The notes beneath the pieces are model-generated. The model did no database searches and was not told the origin of the DNA. It worked only from the letters and a program-made list of their open reading frames with translations. DNA of 39,370 bases from Nemertoderma westbladi. Its lineage: Eukaryota; Xenacoelomorpha; Nemertodermatida; Nemertodermatidae. Shown piece after piece: positions 23,207 through 32,770 of this stretch. The stretch spans positions 1 through 39,370 of the forward strand of contig JAUCBJ010002324.1 in the NCBI GenBank assembly GCA_032718475.1, written 5' to 3'. Numbering within the stretch: the first letter of the stretch is position 1; the number at the start of each line of letters is the position of its first letter. Position numbers and translations under genes: made by a program.

Positions 23207-23959
23207 CGACGAACAACGTGTCCGACACCGATGAGATGGACACCCACACAGACTCGGAAGACGACGAGGTACCAAATGTCAAGAACATGACCCGTCGACT
23301 AGGTGCTCTCAAAGGCGGAGTCACTCGAGCGTATCAGCGTATAGAGAAACAACTCAAGAGAGTCGAAACTCCCCTCAACGAGATACAAACTCAGCTTCAG
23401 AATATCCGAAGTATCTTACAACGATATGAGAGGATGATACAGGCGTATCAAGAACTCATTCCCGCCACCGATCAGGTAAACTACCCCAGATTAGAGGAAC
23501 ATGTTGTACATCTAGATGAGTTCCGCAAACAACACCGGAGGACCCTCAGCCTCGTGAGAGGCTACGAGGAACAGTACTATAAGAGAGCGGAAAGAACAGA
23601 CTCAGAATCAGTGCGAACCTCCAGCACCAGGACAGCAATTCATCGAAAGAGAACCAGCATTCCAGCGCTAGGAGCGAGAGGTCTGGTTCGGCACGCAGTT
23701 CTCAAGGGGGTCAGCCACTTCGAGATCAGCTACGAGAACAGAAGGTATTGGCCCTCAAAGCTCGGATGGAAGATGAGTATGTTCAACTGCAAGTCGAGCA
23801 AGATGTATTAGCAGCCGAAATGCAAATCGAGAGGCCGAACAACACGAACAAGAGGCCGAACGGCAGGCTGAACGACAGGCCGAACAACGCGAACAGGAGG
23901 CTGAACAACGTAGATGAGAGGCCAAACAGGAGACCGAACAACGAAAACGGGAGGCAGAA
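23203..23959 (+). pseudogene. BEL gag N-terminal region, broken
   Basis: The frame opens at ATG 23203 with an acidic N terminus (DTDEMDTHTDSEDDE), then an alpha-helical, coiled-coil-like stretch (RIEKQLKRVETPLNEIQTQL). At about 23605-23620 the coding signal shifts frame and continues through a Ser/Arg-rich linker and a helix around MEDEYVQLQ. Near 23830 it shifts again, into a Glu/Gln/Arg-rich repeat where the third frame has a TGA at about 23914. Two frameshifts and one stop separate this half of gag from the long downstream frame. Confidence 0.72.
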
Positions 23960-26944
23960 ATGCGTAAACAACATGCCAAGGCCAAAGCGATTCTCATCCA
24001 TAAAAAGAATGCGGATATTGCGAAACTCGCGGAATACGAAGCCGCACTTATAGAACGAGATATTCAACTATACGAGGACTGGGAAAGGGGTATAGATCAG
24101 AACTATGAACCAATCCCGATACCGGAATTAGAGAAGTCATTTACGCCACCAGCGGCGAAACCTCCGAAACCCGAGCTCCCGCCTACCATACAGTCTACGT
24201 TATCGGCACAAGCACCGGTATTCCATCCCCCACCAGTTACGCTTAAGAATGAGGAACCTTATTTCCCAGCCAACCCCACGGTCCCGAGCGTTCCCAAGTA
24301 CGAGCCTGAAAAGGACTCGGAACGGGACGCTACCCCTCGATCCAACAACCCGTTTACATCCACACCACAAATCCGTAACCGCGTCATCATTAAAACTCCA
24401 CCTATCATCGATCCATCGTCTATGGGAGAGAGTGCCAATAACTATAACCCTCCTAGTCATCCCGGTTCAGACGACGTTGGCATTATCCGGGCATTGGAAA
24501 ACCGACTGGCCATGCCCAAGATGGAGATCCGCACCTTCGAAGGAGACCCCGTCGATTACTTCAGATTCAAGAAACGGTTTTTCGCGCAGATTGGGTCAAC
24601 GGACATAGCCGATGCACAAAAACTGGTATATTTATCCCAATACCTGGGCGACAAACCACGCCGAATCATTGCATGTTTTGAGGGAAGATCTCATGAAGCA
24701 TACTATGACGCATGGAAAACTCTAGACAAAATATACGGAAATATCGGGACCATAATTAATAAAACTCTCGAGAAACTGATACAGGACGCGGGATCCCTAG
24801 GGGACCCACAGAATATCCAGGAATTCTCAGATTCCATGAAGGATGCCTACTACACTCTAAAACCATTAAATAAGGAGGAACAAGTAAACAACATTCTAAA
24901 CCTCCGACAGATCGCCCGAAAGTTCCCCGGATGGCTGCAAAGTAAGTGGGCGTATAAATGCGTAGATCTCCGGCGCAGACACCCAGATCGAGATCCCAGT
25001 TTCCTCAAAATGTCGGCATTCCTGGACGATATCTCCGAAGCCATGAATGACACGATGTTCTCGAAACAAAGTCTCGCCAAGTTAGACGGAATAGAGAGCA
25101 ACTCCAGGAGTAAGACACCCACTCAGAAACCGAGATTCCGTCCCCCTCCGGTGAGTACGATGGCTATCACCATGGCCCAGGATTCCGACGACGAAGACTA
25201 TGAGGAACCGACATCAGCCGAGGAATGGGCGTGTTATCTTGCGAATTGGGCACCCGAAAGGGAAGGCATAACAAACTCTCTTCTCTGTCTCTTCTGCGGA
25301 GAGAAACATAAGGTGGAATTCTGCAGGAAGTTCCAGTTTGCCGAACTCGTCCCACACTTCGAGGCGATAATGAAACACCGAGGATGCTTCCGGTGTCTTG
25401 GATCAGGTCACTATGTTCGGGATTGCGACCAAAGATCGTGCTGTGCAGTCTGTAATGACCTACGTCATCACACACTCCTCCACATCCCCGCGAACTTTGA
25501 CTTCACCACCCTCCCCTTTCGGATTGAAGCCAAACGAAGAGGAGAAACGAACCACGTTTCTAAAGGAACCCGGACGATTCAACGGAGGGAAACCAACCCG
25601 TTTAAGACCTCCACCGATACACCACAAGTGACAAATATCTCGGCCACAATCAACCTTATAAATCGCCGTTACATGGTCTTCGCCAAAGTAATCCCAGTAA
25701 GAATTCAAGGGGTCGGGAAATCCTTGACAACGCTCGCGTTCCTTGATAACGGGTCGGACGGAACCATCCTCGACCGGGATTTCCTCGAACAACTCGGCCT
25801 AGACTATGAACCTTGCAAATGGCCCATACAAACTATCACCTACCATAGAGAAGTAGAATCCAGGGAGGTGCAGCTCCAGATGGAAGGAGTCATGAAGGGC
25901 TACGAGACGGTTAAGCTAACAATCAAGAATGCCTTGGTACACACTGATCTCCGAGTGCGGTTCCGACAATCAGCCGAATACGCCCCTCTCATACAGTTAG
26001 ACCGAGAAGATGTAGACCTAAGGTGCCCGCCGTTGGACGTAAACCGCATCACCCTATTGATCGGACTTGACACACCGGAATTACACATACCCACCGGAGA
26101 CGTCACCCGATCTATAAAGCAGGATGATGGCTTTTACGCTGAACGAACAATCATGGGATGGACACTCTGCGGCATCAAGGAAGAGACTACAGACACCTAT
26201 ACATACCTTCCTAAATGTCAGATTAAAGAGAATGCAACCTCCGTGGGTTATTGTTCAGCTACCGACCTTGACGAGGATTTGTTCCTTGAGACCGAGAAAA
26301 CCCAGCAGGAGATGACCAAATACTTTAATCTAGAGACCAAAGAGTTTGCGGAAAAGGACGAGAACCCGTCCGAGGAGGATCAATATTGCATTGACGTCCT
26401 TGACCAGGCCACATTAAAAGATGGACATTGGTGTTCACCCATTCTATGGAAAGACCCAAATAAACCAATGGCGAATAACGCCAACATGGCCCTTAGGCGA
26501 CTTAAAGGGATCCTACGCCGGTTGAATGACCAACCCGAGATAAAGGAGAAATATATTAATGTAATCAAAGGATACATAGAAGATGGATTAGCGGAAATGG
26601 TACCCCGGAATGAACTGCAAGGGGGTAAAAGAACATATTATCTCCCAACCCACTATGTGGTAGAAGCCCGGAAGGGTGGTAAAATCCGAGTAGTCAATGA
26701 TGCCGCCGCTATGTATCAAGGCGAATCCCTGAACAGCCAACTTTATACAGGGCCCAACATATACAGTACACTCATTGGCGTGTTGATCAGGTTCAGGGAA
26801 AACCGGATAGCATTCACATGCAACATCAAAGCGATGTTTCACCAGGTCCAAACGCTACCAAGAGACTCAGACTGTCTGCGTATATTATGGACGGATAAAA
26901 CATTAACTCCACAGGAGATAAGTCAACTCACATTGAAGATGTAG
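23960..26944 (+). pseudogene. BEL gag C-terminus, protease and RT start
   Basis: 994-codon frame. Residues about 1-50 finish a charged helix, and 50-180 are Pro-rich. Residues about 185-375 match the DUF1759-type gag of BEL/Pao (KMEIRTFEGD, LGDKPRRII). Zinc-binding motifs follow: C443-x2-C446...C455, and a CCHC knuckle at C476/C479/H484/C489. The protease motif is LDNGSDGTIL (D596). The RT begins near 893 with YYLPTHYVV and VVNDAAA. In RT block A the catalytic Asp is replaced by Asn955 (CNIKAMFHQV; AAC at 26822). The frame ends at TAG 26942 through a frameshift; coding signal resumes one frame over at about 26944. Confidence 0.86.
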
Positions 26945-28148
26945 ACGTAATGCGCATGATCGTCAGGATCTTCAGTGCTAAGGACTCGCCGGTAGCATGT
27001 AGTGACATGCTGAAGAAAACGGCGACTATGCGCAAAAACGAGTTCCCTCCAGCCGTCATAGAAACCATCCGATGATGCTTCTACGTGGACGACGGATTCG
27101 CCAGCGCCGATAATGTCGACGAGGCATATCAGTTAGCAATGGGGATGGTGGAATGTTTAAAGAAAGGAGGTTTTCCGCTCATGAAGTTCAGATCCCACGA
27201 CAAAAAACTTATGGAAAAGTTTCCGGAGGAAATCCGACTGGACAGCAATAAAATGTATTCCGAGGATGTGGATCACCGTGTACTCGGCATTGAATGGGAC
27301 ATAGAATTGGATGAATTCATCTTCAAATATAACCCCCTACCCAAGCCCATGACGAAAAGGGGTTGTTTGTCCATAAAAAGTGCAATATTCGACCCACTAA
27401 ATTTCATATCTCCAGTAACCTTGGCTAGAATGAATTTGATTAAGGAAATGTGGATAGAAGGACTGGGATGGGATGAAGAACTCCCCCCACACCTCAGTGT
27501 CAAATGGAGAAAGTGGACGGAACAGCTCGAACACCTACATCTTATGTGGATCCCTCGACCGTTCTTCCTCGATAAACTACCCACCAATATCTTCCAGCTT
27601 CATACCTTCTCGGATGCTTCGAATACCGGAATTGGCATAGTCACTTTCTTTAGAAGACTAAGTCAAGATGGAAATGGCAATACGAGCTTCGTATTTTCTA
27701 AAGCTAAGACAGTATCCGGGGAATTCGTAGCGACGATTCCAAGACTTGAGCTACAGGCCGCAGTTTGGGCAGTGAGACAAAACCGCATGGTCATGTGGAA
27801 CATACGAATCCCCATCGAATCTCAACATTTCTGGGTTGATTCGAGTATCGTTCTCTACTACCTCCACTCACCATCACGGCGTCACACCACGTTTGTAGCG
27901 AACCGAGCCATGGAGATAAAACAATGCACCGGCCAAGAACAGTGGCACCATGTAAATGGGAAAGAAAATCCAGCGGACTTATCGAGCAGAGGCGCCACCC
28001 CAAAACAACTTGGTAAAAGTAAACTCTGGCTTACAGGCCCGGAATTCCTACAGCAGCCACAATTAGCCTGGAGTACCCGATTCGATCCCGAACTCGATAG
28101 TGGAAAATACTCTGAAGACGACAAGGAGATCCGTAAAGTCCATCCCAC
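26945..28148 (+). pseudogene. BEL RT catalytic core and RNase H
   Basis: Continues the polyprotein in a shifted frame: DVMRMIVRIFSAKDSP, then a TGA at 27073-27075, then YVDD (RT block C) at about 27081. The frame is open to 28179. It carries the RT thumb and connection, and an RNase H with FSDAS (about 27613), PRLELQAA, WVDSS and ENPADLSSRG, whose acidic residues fit the catalytic set. An open frame continues to KYSEDDKEIR and runs straight into LTR sequence at about 28147. The zinc HHCC and DDE integrase that should follow are absent. Confidence 0.85.
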
Positions 28149-28728
28149 GAACGGGTCCACCGACATGACAGACCCCTAGCCAAGCCGTACTGGTTCCCGA
28201 TGACCGATCCCTTCGGGGTTCGGGAGGGGTGGTACGGATACGCGACAGGGTCTACCGACTGGACCGACCCTTAGCCAAGCCGTACTGGTTCCTGATGACC
28301 GATCCCTTCGGGGTTCGGGAAGGGTGGTACGGACACGCAACAGGGTCGACCGACACCGACACTACGGCACCAAGACTAGGACCGAGGGAAAATCGGGGAA
28401 CATTACTTAGGCTAAAATCTGAGTGAACAGTGGGTAATTAAGCAATATACTGTAGGGATTTATATTGTCGTGTTATATTATTGTGAATAATTTGGTGTAT
28501 ATTGGTTTGGGGAAGCCCAACTTATTCTCAATCAAGGTTCAACTGTAGGGAAGTTACATTAAAGAGTATATCCAACCAATGAAGCTTTTCCTCAACCGCA
28601 ATCTTGCATTTAAGAACGTATTCCTTCTCCACAATCAATATCCGGTGACTGGCTGGGATTCCGTGGTCTGAAAAGTTCCGCCTCCAGCATCGGCGTTTTC
28701 CCCCATGGTGTCGGGAATAACAGCAACA
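28147..28728 (+). repeat. BEL 3' LTR, 5'-truncated
   Basis: About 580 bp, matching 22230-22807 of the 5' LTR. It starts within a repeat module (ACGGGTCCACCGACATGACA) instead of at TGTTCGCGG, and ends GGAATAACAGCAACA. The missing first ~900 bp of the LTR and the missing integrase region point to one deletion joining the pol gene to the middle of the LTR. Confidence 0.82.
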
Positions 28729-28733
28729 GCATT
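28729..28733. repeat. Target-site duplication of the BEL element, right copy
   Basis: GCATT, identical to 21317-21321. Confidence 0.88.
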
Positions 28734-31025
28734 CTTACCAAGCGACACTTTCTCGTACATCAGCTCTGCTCACAGCACCACCACGTGGTTTGACCACTGT
28801 CTCTGCACGGGTTCCATGAATAGTTTAATCTCCAATATTCAAGTGAATTATTCATTAGTTTTCAATGACCACTTACCACTTATCATTGATATTGCTGGTA
28901 GCGGTTCCGCTGTATCTCAGGATCTGCCTCCCATAGATGCAACTGGTCGACAACGTTCTCCTCTCTGGGATAAAGCTTCTCACTACAATCTCGGATGCTA
29001 CAAGGAGGCATCAGACTCTGCTCTATCTGCATTGCATATCCCGACAGAAGCTCTCCTTTGTACCAATCCTCATTGTGCAAACTTAGATCATTCCAGTGAT
29101 CTTTCTCTCTTCTACGATGGATTAGTCGCCGGTCTCACCTCCTCCGCGCAATCCCACATTCCGTTCAGCAGACCCTCGAGTTCCCAGATGCGAGGGGTTC
29201 CCGGTTGGAATGACAAGGTCGATTTACTCCACAAATCCGCACATTCGTGTTTTCTCTTCTGGCGGTCTTCCGGCAGCCCTCGGAATGGATACGTTTTCTG
29301 ACAGATGTGTGCAACCAGAGCTCAATTTAAGTGCCATCTGCGTGAAGTTAAACATAAAGCTGCTACTATTTGCGCTGACAAGTTGGCAAAGTCGCTCAGT
29401 GATAAGGACTGCTTCAAATTCTGGCAGAATGTTCGTAAGTCCAACTCTTCATCCTTGCCTCCTTCTCCTACTCTTGATGGCGAATCCGGTTCGGAAGACA
29501 TCGCCAATATGTGGGGGAACCATTTCAGCGCTATATTTAACTATGTACCTCCGTCGCCCACCGACGATATTCATTCAGCCTTCACTGACATTGTTTTCTC
29601 TCGGGATATGAGGTTCTCTGTGGATGAACTTCGTCTTGCTCTGGCCCATTTGAAAAATTCAATAAGTCCTCGGGCCCGGATGGTTTAAGAGCTGAGCATA
29701 TTTTAACTTCATCAGACTGATTATTGGTGCATTTGTCTTTATTTTTTTCAAGTTGTAACATACATGGCTTTATTCCTGTTGCATTGCTTTCGTCCAATAT
29801 TTTACCCGTACTTAAGGATAAGGCCGGTGACTTGACAGACAAATTTAATTACAGACTGATTGCTACCGCTAATGTTCTCAGTAAATTGTATGAATTTTTA
29901 ATCCTTTCCCGTATTGATAATTTCTTAGGTACCAGAGACAACCAATTTGGATTTAAAAAATCGCTAGTTACTGAAACCTGTATTTATACGTTGAAAGAAT
30001 TAATTAATTACTATCTTTTTCATGGCTCTAATGTTTTTTATGTTTTTTAGATGCATCCAAAGCATTTGATAAAGTAGACCATGGACTTTTATTTCGACGT
30101 CTATGTGAACGCAAGCTACCTCTGTTTATCTTACGTATTTTAATGTACTGGTATTCGCATCAGACCTTGCAAGTTTTTTGGAATGGTTTTTATTCAAGAA
30201 CCTTTTGTTGTGTCAATGGGGTTAGGCAAGGAAGTATTCTGGCCCCCCGTTTTTGCAATATTTTTATTGATAAACTAAGTTCAGACCTGTCAGCCTCTAA
30301 TGTTGGATGTGCTTTACTTAATGTTTGTATTAATCACCTATTTCATGCAGATGACATTTGCCTCATTGCCTTTAATCCGTGTGCTTTACAGTTTTTAACG
30401 AATATTTGTTCCGATTTTGCCACAGATAACAATATGGTTTTTAATAGCAAGAAATCCAAGTGTCTTTTTATTTATAGTAAGTTAAGGCCGTTTTTTACTC
30501 ATCCTTCTATACATTTGTATGATAAACCTCTAGATATAGTTGAACCTTTTGAATACTTAGGCCATAATTTTACTTCAGACTTTTCTGATGATGCCGATAT
30601 GGCTGCTCAATTAAGGACGTTTTATGGTCGTGCAAATATGCTCATTCTCAAATTTAATAATTGTTCCCCCAGTGTCAAATCTGCACTTTTCAATACATTC
30701 TGCTCTAATGTTTGTTGTAATGCTCTCTGGTCGCGTTGTTTTTATTCACAATCCAGCTTTAACAAGATCTGTGTAGCTTTGACCAAAACTTTTAGAAACT
30801 TATTTTGGTATTCGCTTGTACAACAGTGACACAGGTGAACTAGCTAGCACTGGCGAAATGCTTGTCACTCTTAATTTACGCTCTATGGTGCATATACATA
30901 GCTTCTCACTTTTTAGCCTCCATCATCGTGTAAATATTTCGTGCAATCCGCTTCTCTCTGCAGTTCGCTTTACCTGTCGTCCAACATCTGCTTTGTACCA
31001 AACGTTTCTTCTCCATTGTAAATAA
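28729..31025 (+). pseudogene. LINE ORF2: endonuclease end and reverse transcriptase
   Basis: The first frame (to 29688) completes the endonuclease with WFDHCL and FNDHLPL, where the usual SDH is NDH. It carries one stop, TGA at 29299-29301. A frameshift near 29660 precedes the RT motif SSGPDGLRAEHI, and a TGA follows near 29718. Frames shift again near 30045, where block A reads FLDASKAFDKVDH. Then come VRQGSILAP (block B) and HADDICLI at about 30341-30364 (block C, Tyr of YADD replaced by His). The C-terminal tail continues in another frame to a stop at 31025. The enzyme is dead by at least two frameshifts and two stops. Confidence 0.84.
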
Positions 31026-31030
31026 GTTTC

Positions 31031-31330
31031 ATATACTTTCTATTTTATTTATTTATTTCCACCCCATCGCGACATATATTACACGTTCGTGGGGCCTTCG
31101 CGCAGCACGAGGCCCAGTTATGAGATACAAATTAAAATTGAGCGACTGTATCACAAAATCAGGTTTTGAGAAATTTACCCACACCACCAATCAATCAAAG
31201 AAAGGGGGACAGTACGTGTTCACCCCTTTTAATCCCCCCCCCCCCCCCACCCTTCCCAACCACCAATACATAACCGCGACATCTACCACCCACGGAAGGG
31301 TAGCACGAACTTATTTCCAATCGCACGTTC
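31031..31330. other. LINE 3' flank with TTTA tract and poly-C
   Basis: A (TTTA)n-like tract lies at 31037-31057, followed by CCACCCCATCGCGACATATA and a GGGGCC-rich stretch, then a 15-C run at 31234-31248. The TTTA tract may be the LINE tail, or, on the minus strand, the A-rich tail of another retroelement. No gene. Confidence 0.4.
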
Positions 31331-31640
31331 AATATGCAAAGCCAGGTGGTTTATAGGAATATAATAAACGCAGTACTCGTATTCATTATAAGCCTCGTTG
31401 CGTTCGTCCTGTTTTGTATTTAAATATATTTCTTAAACGCAGGCTAGGACGTTCTTTATAATAATAATAACTAGGGATGCGATCAATATGTGAAGCCAGG
31501 TGGTTTATATAATAATTTAGTCAACGCAGTACTCGTCTTCATTATATGCCTCGTTGCGCTCGTCGCTTGTCCTGTTTTGTTATAAAATATTTTTCCTAAA
31601 CGCAGACTGACGATCTTTATACAGTTATAACTATGCGAAG
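31331..31640. repeat. ~155-bp imperfect tandem duplication
   Basis: Two units begin CAATATG..AAGCCAGGTGG (31331 and 31484). Both continue with GTTTATA, AACGCAGTACTCGT, TTCATTATA, GCCTCGTTGCG and a CCTGTTTTGT stretch to AAACGCAG. The second unit carries small insertions. No coding potential. Confidence 0.75.
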
Positions 31641-32770
31641 TTTCGAAACTGTGCGAGTAACTGTTGATACATCTATGTGGATATGTGTGATATGTGGAGA
31701 TGTGTGATACAACGCCAACGCATCTTATGCCGATGTAGTAATATGGGTATTGAAATAATATTAAATTAATGTACACTCTTAAAGCTGCAGCGAAAAAATG
31801 TAGCTAATTTCCTAGGTTACATATAAAATAATAATATTATTTTTAAGAACATTAATTTTACTACTTTGCAAAAATTCAATTAAAAAATAACCAGACATAT
31901 ACATTGTGGAATAAACTATTTCAGAAGCCTACACAACAGCCATGCCATGGATAGTATTTATGTTATGATATCTGTCATTCACCTGAGATAGCAATACAAC
32001 ATTTATAGTGAATTTAAAGAATGCTGTCTGGGCTGGAATAGCAATGCTGGTTGTCTATTACTATTCCTCTCTGGTTAGTCTTAGCAACAACTCCCAGCCA
32101 GCAGCAGAGACTTGACCAATAATCATTCCCAGCAACTGGGAATGACACACACATCCCATCTATGTACCAGCATGTTGGCCAATAAATGAGCAGTATTTAA
32201 TGAGAATAAATTTTTTTTGCCGTTTTAATTACTTTAGATCAATTAAAGACACAATTATTAAAGCAAATCACTTGAACTAATTAAAAACTATAATAGAATG
32301 GCGTATGGGGATTACCTGTATAATTTTTAATTACAATTATTTAAATCTTATACTGTAAAACAATTAATTTCCTTTAAAAGGCAGGTTGAAAATGGTGTTT
32401 TTACCGTAATAACTTAATTAACTAATTAACTGCTATTATCTTAGCTTCTCGAAGGCCACACTGAAATTCTACTTGGAAAATTTCTAAACTTTTGCCAAAC
32501 AACATGTGTACCAAGTTTGGATAGATTTCATCAAAGATTGGCCGAGTTATTAACGTTTAAAATTGAACACGACAGAACGACAGAACGACAGAACGACAGA
32601 ACGACAGGTTGATTAATGGTACCACTACGCTAAGGCTCACTCACTTCGTGGCTCGCCCCACATTCTTAACTATGTACCTTAATGATAATATTACCTTGTA
32701 TGTACGTTCTTTACTTTTGTGGTTTACTATGTATTTTTACTATGGCTTTTTGGCTGAATTAAAATAAATA
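31641..32770. other. AT-rich spacer left of satellite block 4
   Basis: No gene seen. It contains TG-rich simple sequence near 31670-31710 and the short minisatellite described separately. The satellite restarts at about 32771 directly after an AT-rich stretch (AAAATAAATA). Confidence 0.5.
32568..32609. repeat. 8-bp minisatellite (GACAGAAC)n
   Basis: About five copies of GACAGAAC. Upstream is a stretch reading GTACCAAGTTTGGATAGATT and GGCCGAGTTATTAACG; downstream GGTTGATTAATGG and a GCTCACTCACTTCG stretch. The combination looks like the 3' end of a dispersed repeat rather than random slippage, but I cannot name a family. Confidence 0.6.

Larger units (their letters stand above)
21322..28728 (+). 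mobile_element. BEL/Pao LTR retrotransposon, defective
   Basis: The element runs from TGTT (21322) to AACA (28728) between GCATT duplications. Order: 5' LTR (21322-22807), short leader, a 63-codon frame, gag, gag-protease-RT, RT/RNase H, then a truncated 3' LTR (about 28147-28728). The gag with zinc knuckles, the DNGS protease, an RT with an LPTHYV/VVNDAAA-type start and YVDD box, and an RNase H ending in NPADLSSRG place it in BEL/Pao. No integrase is present: the coding sequence passes directly into the LTR. It has several frameshifts and stops, so it is non-autonomous. It is noticeably more GC-rich than the flanks. Confidence 0.88.
28729..31030 (+). mobile_element. CR1/L2-like LINE, 3' part
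   Basis: The LINE resumes at GCATT (28729-28733). It contains the end of the endonuclease domain, the reverse transcriptase and a C-terminal tail, then a TTTA-rich stretch (31037-31057). The orientation and the break point match the 5' part at 19568-21321. Without the BEL insertion the LINE would be about 4.1 kb. Confidence 0.84.
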
